NCBI RefSeq assembly: GCF_900106695.1
Contig: NZ_FNMZ01000001.1
Coordinates: 1,240,001 to 1,304,000, forward strand
Length of the DNA: 64,000 nucleotides
Direction of reading: 5' to 3'
Source: Albimonas donghaensis
GTDB lineage: Bacteria; Pseudomonadota; Alphaproteobacteria; Rhodobacterales; Rhodobacteraceae
The translations under genes were made by a program, and so were the position numbers. The notes below the pieces were generated by a model. That model was given only the letters and a program-made list of their open reading frames with translations. It made no database searches and had not been told where the DNA came from. Shown piece after piece: positions 28,717 to 37,081 of this stretch (positions within the stretch are counted from its first letter, which is position 1; each line of letters opens with the position of its first letter).

Positions 28717-29157
28717 TCACCACCTGCGGTCAAGCTTGGTCGACAACTGCACCAACGTCTCGATCCCCTTCACCCCCTCCACCATCGCGATCCGGTCCAG
28801 CGCCACGTCCAGCTGCGAGGTGTCCGGCGCCCCGATCTGCGCCGCGAGGTCGAAGCGCCCCGAGGTGGTGTGCAGGCTCTCCAGCTCCCGCATCCGCTGC
28901 AACTGCGCGCCCACCGCCGCCGCATGCCGCGGCTCCACCTGGATCAGCACATAGGCCCGGATCATCGCCCCCGGCGCGGTCTCGGCCCGCACCGTGTAGC
29001 CCTTGATGACCCCGGTGCGCTCCAGCTTCTCGATCCGCGCCTGGACCGTGGTGCGCGCCAGGTTCAGCCGGCGCGCCAGCTCCGAGGCGGGCGCGCGGGC
29101 GTTGCGCGCCAGCAACCCGAGCAGCGCGCGATCCGTCTCATCCAGCGAGTCGGCCAT
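28717..29157 (-). CDS. Lrp/AsnC family transcriptional regulator
   Basis: 146-residue Lrp-type regulator. The N-terminal winged helix-turn-helix (LDETDRALLGLLARNARAP, then ASELARRLNLARTTVQARI, about residues 5-45) is followed by the RAM ligand-binding domain (YVLIQVEPRH to DLAAQIGAPDTSQLD). It is divergent from the ornithine/lysine decarboxylase with 177 bases between them, so it probably controls that gene in response to an amino acid. Repeated sites lie in the shared gap. Confidence 0.92.
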   Translation of the reverse strand: MADSLDETDRALLGLLARNARAPASELARRLNLARTTVQARIEKLERTGVIKGYTVRAETAPGAMIRAYVLIQVEPRHAAAVGAQLQRMRELESLHTTSGRFDLAAQIGAPDTSQLDVALDRIAMVEGVKGIETLVQLSTKLDRRW

Positions 29158-29184
29158 GTTTCGTCACCTTGCTGATGCTTTCGT

Positions 29185-29255
29185 CATATCGCCTGCAAAA
29201 TACATCATTTCGCGCATTCTGTCAGGTCGATTTAGACCGCATATCGCGCATCCTG
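29185..29255. promoter_or_regulatory. Three phased repeats, candidate Lrp operator
   Basis: CATTTCGCGCATTCTG (29206-29221) and CATATCGCGCATCCTG (29240-29255) differ at two of 16 positions; a partial third copy, CATATCGCCTG, begins at 29185. Starts are 21 and 34 bases apart, about two and three helical turns. They lie in the AT-rich divergent gap between lrp and the decarboxylase, where an Lrp octamer would bind phased sites. Confidence 0.5.
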
Positions 29256-29334
29256 AAGTGACTGAACCAAACACGGCGACGGAGCTATCCGACCGATCCA
29301 GACTATCACCGCGCAGCAGAAGGATTGCAGCGCC

Positions 29335-30507
29335 ATGACCCAGGTTGCCCCCCTCTGGACTTCCCTCGAAGCCTTCGTGGCGCAGGAGCAGCCGGATGAA
29401 CCGGTGTTCTTCCTGTCGCCCGCCGCGGTCACCGCAGGCGCGCGCCGCTTCCTGGACGGGTTCCCCGGCCTGGTCACCTATGCGGTCAAGTCCAACCCCT
29501 CGCCGGCCGTGCTGATGGGCATGATCTCCGCCGGGCTGCGCGGCTTCGACGTCGCCTCGCCCGAGGAGATCCGCCTGATCCGCTCGCTCTGCCCCGAGGC
29601 GGCGCTGCACTACCACAACCCGATCAAGTCCCGCGACGAGCTGCGCTTCGCCCATGCCGCCGGCGTGCGCACCTATTCCGTCGACAGCCGCGCCGAGATG
29701 GCCAAGCTGATCGAGGTCCTGCCCGCCGAGGGAACCGAGCTTTCGGTCCGCTTCCGCATGCCCGTGAAGGGCGGCGCCTATGACTTCGGCACCAAGTTCG
29801 GCGCGACCGAGGCCGAGGCTGTGGAGCTGGCGAAGATCGCCGCCGCGGCCGGCTTCGACGTGTCGCTGACCTTCCACCCGGGCACCCAGTGCAAGCGCAC
29901 CGAGGCCTACGTCTCCTATATCGAGGCCGCCGGCCGCATCGCGCGCGAAAGCGGGGTTCGACCCGGCCGGCTCAACGTGGGCGGCGGTTTCCCGGGCGGC
30001 CTCGCCGAGGGCGCGCCGGAGCTGGAGGTCTATTTCACCGCCATCCAGGCCGCCGCCATCGCGGCCTTCGGCGCCGATCACCCGGCCCTGGTCTGCGAGC
30101 CCGGCCGCGGCATGATCGCCGGCGCCATGGCGCTGGTGACCCGCGTGAAGCTGGTGCGCGAGGACGGCGCGGTGTTCCTGAACGACGGCGTCTACGGCGG
30201 CCTGGCCGAAGCCCCCCTGACCGGCGACGTGCCGGCCTTCCGGGTGACGCGGGCCGACGGCTCGGCGGTGACCGGCCCGGTCGAGGGCCGGGTGGTGTTC
30301 GGCCCGACCTGCGATTCCATGGACCGGATGCCCGGCACGCCGGACGTTCCCGTGGCGATCGAAGAAGGCGACTTCGTGATCTTCGAGGGCCTGGGCGCCT
30401 ATGGCACCGCCACCGCCACCCGGTTCAACGGCTTCGGCCCGAACCGGGTCGAACTGGCCGAGACGCTCGGCGCCGCCGCGATCATGTCGGAAGCGCTGGC
30501 CGCCTGA
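29335..30507 (+). CDS. Ornithine/lysine decarboxylase (group IV, alanine-racemase fold)
   Basis: 390-residue PLP enzyme that decarboxylates ornithine (and possibly lysine) to putrescine (cadaverine). The Schiff-base Lys is in TYAVKSNPSPAVL (about residue 53), the PLP-phosphate Gly loop is LNVGGGFPGG (about 214-223), ALVCEPGRGMIA lies near 254 and the active-site Cys-Asp pair is in GPTCDSMD (about 323-330). The size and sequence fit the alphaproteobacterial bifunctional L/ODC rather than the large biodegradative ODC. Divergent from an Lrp regulator; followed by a strong terminator. Confidence 0.92.
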   Translation: MTQVAPLWTSLEAFVAQEQPDEPVFFLSPAAVTAGARRFLDGFPGLVTYAVKSNPSPAVLMGMISAGLRGFDVASPEEIRLIRSLCPEAALHYHNPIKSRDELRFAHAAGVRTYSVDSRAEMAKLIEVLPAEGTELSVRFRMPVKGGAYDFGTKFGATEAEAVELAKIAAAAGFDVSLTFHPGTQCKRTEAYVSYIEAAGRIARESGVRPGRLNVGGGFPGGLAEGAPELEVYFTAIQAAAIAAFGADHPALVCEPGRGMIAGAMALVTRVKLVREDGAVFLNDGVYGGLAEAPLTGDVPAFRVTRADGSAVTGPVEGRVVFGPTCDSMDRMPGTPDVPVAIEEGDFVIFEGLGAYGTATATRFNGFGPNRVELAETLGAAAIMSEALAA

Positions 30508-30631
30508 GCCGCCCCCGGGCCGGGTCCCGCGCCTGCGGCGCGACGGACCCGGCCGTTCTCCATCCAGCGATCCGGGCGCGGGCGCGAGCCGTCCGCGAAG
30601 GGTCGCGCCGTTCGCCCGAGGGCGAACGATG

Positions 30632-30674
30632 ACGCCCGCGCGGCGGCCTTTCGGCCGGATCGCGCGGGCGTTTT
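30632..30674 (+). terminator. Terminator behind the decarboxylase
   Basis: An 11-bp outer stem (30632-30642 with 30661-30671) encloses a short inner hairpin and is followed by T residues to 30674. A second hairpin with 8-bp arms (30610-30617 and 30620-30627) directly precedes it. Confidence 0.75.
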
Positions 30675-30739
30675 CATGTGTCTTGGCGGGTCTTCGTGCG
30701 TCGGGGCGGGGCTTCAGGGCGTCGGGGCGCCCGGCCGCA

Positions 30740-31816
30740 TCAGCCGGCGCCGGGGCCCTTGCTCTTCTCGGTCTCCATCTCCTCGACGGCGCGTTTCACT
30801 TCGCGGGCCACGAGATGGCGGATGTTGATCGAGATGCGCTCGCCCAGCGGACCGGCGAGCTCGTCGCGGATTGCCTGGCGGATCATCGCCAGCAGCTCGT
30901 CGCGATCGCGCGGCAGGCCGGCGGCGGGGAACGGCGGGGGCGCGCCCGTGCCCTCTTCAGCCGACATCGCCTGGCGAAGCGCCTGGGAGGTCGGCAGGGC
31001 GGAAGCGGGGCGGCTCGTCGCGGCGGGCTCCGCGGGGGCGGCGGGCGCCGGAGAGATCGGCGGGGTCCGCGTCACCAGCGGCGCGCCGGCCGGGGCCGGG
31101 ATTGGAGCAGGCTCGGGCTTCGGCGCAGGCGCCGCCTCGCGGATCGGGAACGTCTGCTGATCGAAGCCGCCCGACGACGGCGCAGGCGACGGCGCTGGAT
31201 CCGGCGAAGCCGTGGCCCCCGGCGCGGGGAACGTCTGCTGATCGAAACCGCCCGACGACGGCGCAGGCGACGGTGCGGGATCCGGCGAAGCCGCGGCCCC
31301 GGGCGCGGGGAACGTTTGCTGATCGAAACCGCCCGACGACGATGCAGGCTGCGGCGCGGGCTCCGGGGCGGGCGCGGGGTCGGGCGCGGCGTCGGGCGCG
31401 GCGTCGGGCGCGGCTTTCGGCGTGGGGAAGGTCGACTGATCGAACCCGCTCGACACAGCGGGCCGGGGCTCGGAGACGGGCTCCGGCGCGGGCGAAACCG
31501 GCGACGCGGCGCCGGGCCAGACCGGCTCGGACGGAACCGGCGACGGCGCGGGCGTGTCGATCCGCCGGGTGAGCACCAGCGGCGGCTCCTCGTCCGGCGC
31601 GGGGCCGAGCGTGGGCAGCGGCGGGCGGGCGGGCATGTCGCCCGGACCGCCCGGCCCGCCGACCCGCATCGCCGCGGTCAGCTGCAGGGGCCCCGAGGCG
31701 CTCGAACCCGCGTCCGGACCGCGGCCGGCTCCGGCCGCGCGCTCTTCCGCATCCAGGTTGCGAATGGACGCGAGAAGCTCCGCCTTGGACGCCTTTCCGG
31801 CCTCGTTCTCGTGCAT
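30740..31816 (-). CDS. PopZ/DUF2497-like polar organizing protein
   Basis: 358 residues: a short N-terminal helix (KAELLASIRNLDAEE, about 9-23), a long Pro/Ala-rich disordered middle, and a C-terminal helical region (DELLAMIRQAIRDELAGPLG then INIRHLVAREVKRAVEEME). That layout and the gene order pcm-tolC-this gene, with valS not far away, match PopZ, the alphaproteobacterial cell-pole scaffold. The middle contains four copies of a GFDQ(Q/S)TFP motif. The C-terminal match to DUF2497 is only moderate, so the name is tentative. Start at 31816 has an AAGGGG site. Confidence 0.62.
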   Translation of the reverse strand: MHENEAGKASKAELLASIRNLDAEERAAGAGRGPDAGSSASGPLQLTAAMRVGGPGGPGDMPARPPLPTLGPAPDEEPPLVLTRRIDTPAPSPVPSEPVWPGAASPVSPAPEPVSEPRPAVSSGFDQSTFPTPKAAPDAAPDAAPDPAPAPEPAPQPASSSGGFDQQTFPAPGAAASPDPAPSPAPSSGGFDQQTFPAPGATASPDPAPSPAPSSGGFDQQTFPIREAAPAPKPEPAPIPAPAGAPLVTRTPPISPAPAAPAEPAATSRPASALPTSQALRQAMSAEEGTGAPPPFPAAGLPRDRDELLAMIRQAIRDELAGPLGERISINIRHLVAREVKRAVEEMETEKSKGPGAG

Positions 31817-31931
31817 TTCGACCCCTTCCGAACTGGCCCGAATACGCCCGGCCGCCGGCGTCCGCACCCCTGCCCGACCCGTCGCCGCCCCCCGCGCGCC
31901 GATGCTCGGCGGGGGAGGCGGCGCGGTCATG

Positions 31932-33329
31932 TCAGGGCCGGTAGCGGTTGCTCCACTTCACCGACTCGTCCTGATACCAGCCGTTGGGCACGCGCTCGAC
32001 GTCGGTCGGATAGGCCTCCGGATCGTAGCGCGCCACGTCCAGCCCCAGATGCGACACGGTCAGCGAGCCGACCGCCGACAGCAGCGTGTAGCCCGCCACG
32101 TACTCGTCGCGCAGCGAACGGTAGAGCTCCGCCCGCGCGAGCTGCAGCTCCTGGTCCGCGTCGAGCACGTCGAGCGTCGTGCGCGCGCCCAGCGTCGCCT
32201 CTTCCTTCACGCCGTCGAAGGCGATCTGGGCGGCGCGGATCTGCTGGCGGGCGGCGGTGATCGAGATCCGCGAGACCTCGAGCCCCGACCAGGCGTTGGA
32301 CACCTGCTGGCGCACCTGCCGGCCGATGGCGTGGATCAGCGCCTGGCGCTGCGCCAGGCGGGCCTGCGCCTCACGCACCAGCGAGGGATTGCGCCCCCCG
32401 GACCACAGCGGCACCGAGGCCCGCACCCCGACCGAGGCCGAGTTGCCGTCGGTCACGCTGTTCTCGATCAGCAGCCCGCCGTCGGTATAGGACAGGTCGC
32501 CCTCGAGATCGACGGTCGGCAGCATGCCGCCGAGCGCCCGCTTCACCTCGTATTCGGCCTGCTGCACGTCGTAGCGCGCGGCGACCAGCAGCGGATGCGC
32601 GGCTTCGGCCAGGGCGATGGCCTCACCCTCGGTCGCGGGCAGGTCGGGCAGCGGCGGCGGCTGGGTGAGATCCTCGGGCAGTTCGCCGATGGCGACCAGG
32701 TAGGCCTGGCGGGACCGCGCCAGCGAGCCGGTCGCAGCCGCCAGCGTCGAGCGCGCGGCGGCGAGCCGGGCCTCGGCCTGGCTGACGTCGGTGCGGGTGA
32801 CCTCGCCGACCTCGAAGCGGTCCTGGGCGGCGCGGAGCTGCTCCGAGATCACCCGGACGTTGGAACGCGACACGCCGACCAGCGCGATGTCGCGCCGCAC
32901 GTCCTCATAGGCCGTCACCGCGGCCAGCAGCACGTCCTGCTCGGTCGAGGTGAGGTTGGATTCGCCCGAAGACACCGCCGCCTGCGCCGAGCGCGTGCCG
33001 TTATAGGTGCGTCCGCCGTCATAGAGGTTCAGCGAGCCGGAGACGCCCAGCGAAAACGGGTCGGCTTCGTCCCGGCTGCGCGGCAGGGCGGAGGCGCCGC
33101 TCTCCGAAGTGCTGTAGCCGTAGGAGGCCGAGGCGTTGGCCGCCCCGAGTCCGGCGGCGCGTTCCTGCACCTCGTCCTCGTTCAACGCCCGCAGACCCGC
33201 GCGTTCCGCTGCGAGCGTCGGGTTGTTGGCGTAGGCCTTGGCCATCGCGTCGGCCAGCGTCTCGGCGCCCGCAGGCGCAAGGCCCGCCACGAGCGCGCCG
33301 AACGCCAGCCCGAAGGTCTTCAATGTCAT
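31932..33329 (-). CDS. tolC: TolC family outer-membrane channel protein
   Basis: 465-residue outer-membrane efflux protein forming the trimeric exit duct for type I secretion and RND pumps. A signal peptide (about residues 1-21, ending APAGAETL) precedes two repeated OEP domains, each beginning with an ALA-AYANNPTL- or ALAEAAHPLL-like helix. VTRTDVSQAEARLAAARSTL and GARTTLDVLDADQEL are canonical TolC motifs. Start at 33329 (MTLKTFG) has better spacing to GGCGGG than the ATG at 33338. It lies between pcm and the PopZ-like gene on one strand. Confidence 0.94.
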   Translation of the reverse strand: MTLKTFGLAFGALVAGLAPAGAETLADAMAKAYANNPTLAAERAGLRALNEDEVQERAAGLGAANASASYGYSTSESGASALPRSRDEADPFSLGVSGSLNLYDGGRTYNGTRSAQAAVSSGESNLTSTEQDVLLAAVTAYEDVRRDIALVGVSRSNVRVISEQLRAAQDRFEVGEVTRTDVSQAEARLAAARSTLAAATGSLARSRQAYLVAIGELPEDLTQPPPLPDLPATEGEAIALAEAAHPLLVAARYDVQQAEYEVKRALGGMLPTVDLEGDLSYTDGGLLIENSVTDGNSASVGVRASVPLWSGGRNPSLVREAQARLAQRQALIHAIGRQVRQQVSNAWSGLEVSRISITAARQQIRAAQIAFDGVKEEATLGARTTLDVLDADQELQLARAELYRSLRDEYVAGYTLLSAVGSLTVSHLGLDVARYDPEAYPTDVERVPNGWYQDESVKWSNRYRP

Positions 33330-33466
33330 GCCGGTCATCCCGCCGATTTCAACGTCGTCCTGCCCGGAACCGGTTCCCCCGAACCGGCGCCCAGCGCGAA
33401 CACTAGCGGAGGCGCCTCGATCCGGAAAGGTCAAACCGGCGCGGGAGGATGCCGGGCGAAGCGCGC

Positions 33467-34120
33467 TCAGAACTCGAAGGCGGGGGCCTTCTCGAAGCCT
33501 TCGAGAACCGGGGCCGCGGCGTCGAACACCCGCCAGGCGGACAGCGCGCCGTTGACCTTGGTCAGCACCTCGCAGCGCCCATAGGCGCCGGACATGCGGA
33601 TCAGGACCATGCGTCCGCCCTCGCGCAGCTGGTCGGACAGCGCCTGGGGGACCTCTTCGACCCCGCCCTGGATGAAGATCACGTTGTAGGGCGCGTGGTC
33701 CCCGGCGCCCTGATCGAGCGGACCCGGGACGACTTCGGCGTTGTGGGCCTCAAGCTCGGACAGCGTCTCGGCGGCGGCGCGGGCCATGTCCTCGTCGCTC
33801 TCCACCGCGATGACCGCGGCGCCAAGTCGCGCGAGCACGGCGGTCGAGTAGCCGAGGCCGCAGCCCGCATCCAGCACCAGGTCGTCGGGGCCGATATCGG
33901 AGGCCTCGATCATCTTGGCGAAGGTGCGGGGGTCGAGCAGCACGCGGCCCGGGGCCAGCGTCAGATGCTCGCCCGCATAGGCGACCGAGCGCAGGGCGAC
34001 CGGCACGAACCGCTCCCGCGGGATGGTGAGCATCGCCTCGATGATCGGATAGGAGGTGACGTCCGAGGGGCGCACCTGGTTGTCGACCATGGCGGTGCGG
34101 GCGGCGGCGAAATCGCTCAT
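33467..34120 (-). CDS. pcm: Protein-L-isoaspartate O-methyltransferase family protein
   Basis: 217-residue SAM-dependent methyltransferase of the PCMT family, the version found upstream of tolC in alphaproteobacteria. MVDNQVRPSDVTSYPIIEAM is a typical start, SAM motif I is LVLDAGCGLGYSTAVLA (about residues 77-93) and the acidic ribose-binding residue is in AVESDED (about 102). Canonical PCMT repairs isoaspartyl residues; this tolC-linked subgroup is shorter and may have another role. It is likely the first gene of a pcm-tolC-popZ transcript. Confidence 0.88.
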   Translation of the reverse strand: MSDFAAARTAMVDNQVRPSDVTSYPIIEAMLTIPRERFVPVALRSVAYAGEHLTLAPGRVLLDPRTFAKMIEASDIGPDDLVLDAGCGLGYSTAVLARLGAAVIAVESDEDMARAAAETLSELEAHNAEVVPGPLDQGAGDHAPYNVIFIQGGVEEVPQALSDQLREGGRMVLIRMSGAYGRCEVLTKVNGALSAWRVFDAAAPVLEGFEKAPAFEF

Positions 34121-34406
34121 CGGGCTCTCCGATCCTGCGTTGATGCACGTTCCGGGCCCCTCGCGGCCCCTTCAGCAGGCGATGCCACAAGACGGCGCCG
34201 CGCGCAATGCGGCGGGACGCGGGCGCCGCCGGGAAAGCGCACGGGATCCGGCGGATCGGCGCGGGACGCGGCGCGCAGGAGGGGGCCGCGACGGGTGCGA
34301 GGGGCGCGCGGGCGGGGATTGGCGCAGGGGGATCATGCAGGCCGCCCCGCCGCTTTCGCCGGGCCTTGACCTGTTCGCGGCGACCCCCTACACGCTGGCC
34401 CCGGAT

Positions 34407-34480
34407 GGCGACGTGGCGGAGTGGTTACGCAGCGGATTGCAAATCCGTGTACACCGGTTCGATTCCGGTCGTCGCCTCCA
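34407..34480 (+). tRNA. tRNA-Cys (GCA)
   Basis: The 74-base gene folds as a cloverleaf: acceptor GGCGACG pairs with CGTCGCC, the anticodon arm GCGGA-TTGCAAA-TCCGT carries anticodon GCA, the T arm is CCGGTTCGATTCCGG, and the discriminator T is followed by an encoded CCA. U73 and GCA identify tRNA-Cys. Nothing resembling an integrase or an attachment repeat follows it. Confidence 0.95.
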
Positions 34481-34898
34481 TCCCCTCACCTTCCGTATCG
34501 GCATGACCCACGCCCGCGATCCGCGGCGCGCGACGCCCGTGCCGAGGGCCTGCTCCCGCCGCCTCGACGCCCTTGCCCGCCATCCGGCGCGCTCGGCGGC
34601 GCGGTTGATTCGGCCGCGGCGCGGGATTTTCCCCGCGGAATCAATGCTTCGTCAGGCTTACAACCCATCTGGGCGCCCGCCCGGCGCGCGGTCGCGCCCG
34701 GCCCCGCACGGGGCCGGTTTTCGTTATGCATCAACCATATGGCGGCGTTCCGCGGCCGCCGCCCGCCGCGTTGCGGAAACCCGGATGCGAAGGCTTCATT
34801 ATTGTAATGGTTCCAAAGATTTGCATGGAGGTCGGCCACATGCATACTTGTCCGCGACCCCGGCGACGTCCCGCCGGCCCTCGATCCCGGAGCGCGCC
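34481..34898. other. Gap between tRNA-Cys and the 57-codon gene
   Basis: 418 bases. It contains a terminator-like hairpin at 34698-34721 and an AT-rich patch at 34790-34830 (unusual for this window) that could be the promoter of the small gene. No credible CDS is present. Confidence 0.5.
34698..34721 (+). terminator. Terminator downstream of tRNA-Cys
   Basis: An 8-bp perfect stem CCGGCCCC/GGGGCCGG (34698-34705, 34710-34717) with a four-base loop is followed by TTTT. It probably ends the tRNA transcript. Confidence 0.65.
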
Positions 34899-35072
34899 AT
34901 GCAGACCCTCCAGACGCCTGAGCCGGCCCCGCGCGAGAACAACGGCCTGTTCGCCTCGCTGCTCGAAGCGCTCGTCCCGCCCCTGCCCCCGATCGACGCC
35001 GAGGACGATCCGGAGCACAAGGCGCGCGAGCTGGCCTTTTACGAGAGCCTGGCCTTCTCCGCCTCCATCTGA
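34899..35072 (+). CDS. Small protein of 57 residues, unknown function
   Basis: Short ORF with an ATG preceded by GGAG at 34889-34892, an acidic C-terminal half (DAEDDPEHKARELAFYESL) and a hydrophobic stretch NNGLFASLLEALVPPL (residues 14-29) that could form an amphipathic helix. A strong intrinsic terminator follows about 90 bases later and an AT-rich promoter-like patch precedes it, so it looks like an independent transcription unit. The same frame is open far upstream through the tRNA, which is certainly not coding. I do not recognise the family. Confidence 0.6.
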   Translation: MQTLQTPEPAPRENNGLFASLLEALVPPLPPIDAEDDPEHKARELAFYESLAFSASI

Positions 35073-35158
35073 GGCGACGCCCGCCCGCCGGGCCGGGCCG
35101 ATGACGTCCGTCACCGCCGAGGGGGATGCGGCCTGATCCGGGCCGCGAGACACGGCAT

Positions 35159-35185
35159 CGCCGGCCATCGTGGCCGGCGTTTTTT
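35159..35185 (+). terminator. Intrinsic terminator behind the 57-codon gene
   Basis: A 9-bp perfect stem CGCCGGCCA/TGGCCGGCG (35159-35167, 35171-35179) with a three-base loop is followed by six T (35180-35185). Confidence 0.85.
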
Positions 35186-35459
35186 CGTCGCGGCCCCAAG
35201 CCGGCCCCGGGCCAGCCCCGGTGGCCCGGGGCGTCATGTCCCGCCCAAGGCGCGGGATGAAGACAAGGCGGCGGCCCGCGCGGGCATCCCCAGCGCGCGA
35301 CCGCCGCCTTCCACGGGAGCGGACCGAAAGCCCCCGTGGACGCGCGTCCCGCCCGCAGCCGCCCCAGCCGGCGCGGCGGGGCGCGCCATGATCCGCGCCA
35401 CACCCGCGCGCCCTGCCCAAATCGCACTCACTCGGCAAGGCCGCCCGCCCGCCATCGCT

Positions 35460-35485
35460 GCGAAATTCGGCAATTTCGCTTGACG
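35460..35485 (+). promoter_or_regulatory. Operator-like dyad beside a TTGACG box
   Basis: A perfect 8-bp inverted repeat GCGAAATT-CGGC-AATTTCGC (35460-35479) abuts TTGACG (35480-35485), a good -35 box. No convincing -10 hexamer is seen 17 bases on. A further half-site-like ATTTCGC lies at 35507-35513. The dyad is 72 bases before the NCS2 permease start, suggesting a repressor or activator site. Confidence 0.5.
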
Positions 35486-35551
35486 CAGACGTCCGGCGAT
35501 GCGTCCATTTCGCAATGCAGCAACGGCGCGATCCGCACGGAGGGGTGAACC

Positions 35552-36946
35552 ATGGCAATGACGGGACTGGGCACGGAGGCGCAGCTCAAAGACCCTGACT
35601 ACATGCCGCCGCTGGCCAAGGCGGCGCCGCTGGGCGTGCAGCATGTGCTGTCCATGTTCGTGTCGAACGTCACGCCTGCGATCATCGTCGCGGGCGCGGC
35701 GGGCTTCGGCTTCGGCACGCCCGGCGTGGGCGAGCTGATCTACATGATCCAGATGTCGATGCTCTTCGCCGGCGTCGCCACCCTGTTCCAGACCATCGGG
35801 CTCGGCCCGGTCGGCGCGCGCCTGCCCATCGTGCAGGGCACCTCCTTCGCCTTCCTGCCGATCATGATCCCGCTGGTCGCCGGCAAGGGCGTGGACGCCA
35901 TGGGCGTGATCGCCGGCGGCGTGGTCGCGGGCGGCGTCTTCCACGGCCTGCTCGGCACGGTCATCGGCCGGCTGCGCTTCGCGCTGCCGCCGCTGGTCAC
36001 CGGGCTGGTGGTGCTGATGATCGGCCTGGCGCTGGTCAAGGTCGGCATCCAGTACGCCGCCGGCGGGGTGCCGGCCATCGGCACGCCGGAATACGGCTCC
36101 GCGCAGAACTGGTTCGTGGCGCTGGTGGTGATCTTCGTGACCCTGGGGCTGAAATTCTTCACCCACGGCCTCGCCTCGCTGGGCGCGGTGCTGATCGGGC
36201 TCATCGCGGGCTACCTCGTCGCCCTGCCGCTGGGCATGGTCAGCTTCGGCAATGTCGGGAACGCGGGCTGGTTCATGGCGCCCGATCCGCTGCATTTCGG
36301 GCTCGACTTCACCGCGTCGGCGATCATCGGCTTCTGCCTGATGGGCGTGATCTCGGCCATCGAGACGGTCGGCGACGTCTCGGGCATCTGCAAGGGCGGC
36401 GCCGGGCGCGAGGCGACGGCGAAGGAGATCTCGGGCGCCACCTTCGCGGACGGCCTCGGCTCGGGGATCGCGGGGCTGTTCGGGGCGCTGCCCAACACCT
36501 CCTTCTCCCAGAATGTCGGCCTGATCGCGATGACCGGGGTGATGAGCCGCCACGTGGTCACCCTCGGCGCGCTGTTCCTGATCCTGTGCGGGCTGGTGCC
36601 CAAGGTGGGCGCGGTGATCTCCACCGTGCCGATCGAGGTGCTGGGCGGCGGCGTCATCGTGATGTTCGGCATGGTCTGCGCCTCGGGCGTGTCGATGCTG
36701 GCGGACGTGGCCTGGGACCGGCGCTCCATGGTGATCTTCGCGGTGGCGCTGTCGGTCGGCCTCGGCCTGCAGCTGGAGCCGGGGGCGCTTCAGCACCTGC
36801 CCGACACGCCGCGGATCCTGCTGACCTCCGGTCTGCTGCCGGCGGCGGGGATCGCCATCGCGCTCAACCTGGCGCTGCCCGATCCGGTGACCGAGGACCA
36901 GATGGAGGAGGTCTCCGGCGGCATGGCCGGTCAGGGCAAGACCTGA
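35552..36946 (+). CDS. NCS2 family nucleobase:cation symporter (xanthine/uracil permease)
   Basis: 464-residue inner-membrane transporter of the nucleobase-cation-symporter-2 family. GVQHVLSMFVSNVTPAIIV near residues 28-46 is the first-helix signature (QHxLxM). GARLPIVQGTSFAFLPI (about 89-105) and FADGLGSGIAGLFGALPNTS (about 297-316) with NVGLIAMTGVMSR are the other conserved blocks. About 12-14 helices. Sequence alone does not separate xanthine, urate and uracil substrates; the NVGLIAMTGVMSR version favours purines. Stands alone with its own promoter region and terminator. Confidence 0.9.
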   Translation: MAMTGLGTEAQLKDPDYMPPLAKAAPLGVQHVLSMFVSNVTPAIIVAGAAGFGFGTPGVGELIYMIQMSMLFAGVATLFQTIGLGPVGARLPIVQGTSFAFLPIMIPLVAGKGVDAMGVIAGGVVAGGVFHGLLGTVIGRLRFALPPLVTGLVVLMIGLALVKVGIQYAAGGVPAIGTPEYGSAQNWFVALVVIFVTLGLKFFTHGLASLGAVLIGLIAGYLVALPLGMVSFGNVGNAGWFMAPDPLHFGLDFTASAIIGFCLMGVISAIETVGDVSGICKGGAGREATAKEISGATFADGLGSGIAGLFGALPNTSFSQNVGLIAMTGVMSRHVVTLGALFLILCGLVPKVGAVISTVPIEVLGGGVIVMFGMVCASGVSMLADVAWDRRSMVIFAVALSVGLGLQLEPGALQHLPDTPRILLTSGLLPAAGIAIALNLALPDPVTEDQMEEVSGGMAGQGKT

Positions 36947-36974
36947 TCCCGGCCCGCCGCTCAGGGCGTATCCG

Positions 36975-37012
36975 CGCCGCCGCCCCTCTCCCGGGGGCGG
37001 CGGCGTTCTCTT
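36975..37012 (+). terminator. Terminator behind the NCS2 permease
   Basis: A 12-bp perfect stem (CGCCGCCGCCCC at 36975-36986 with 36994-37005) and seven-base loop are followed by TTCTCTT. Confidence 0.7.
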
Positions 37013-37081
37013 GCCCGCCCCCCCGCCCGCCGCTACCCCTTGGACAACCTGACGAGACGCAGGACCAGGGAGGAGACGCCC

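Larger units (their letters stand above)
35073..35551. other. Gap before the NCS2 permease
   Basis: 479 bases holding the terminator of the small gene (35159-35185), a GC-rich stretch without a gene, and an operator-like dyad next to a TTGACG box (35460-35485) upstream of the permease. Confidence 0.55.

Noticed and set aside
34407-35551. tRNA-Cys as an attachment site for an integrated element
   Set aside because: I found no integrase gene and no second copy of the tRNA 3' end downstream within the window.
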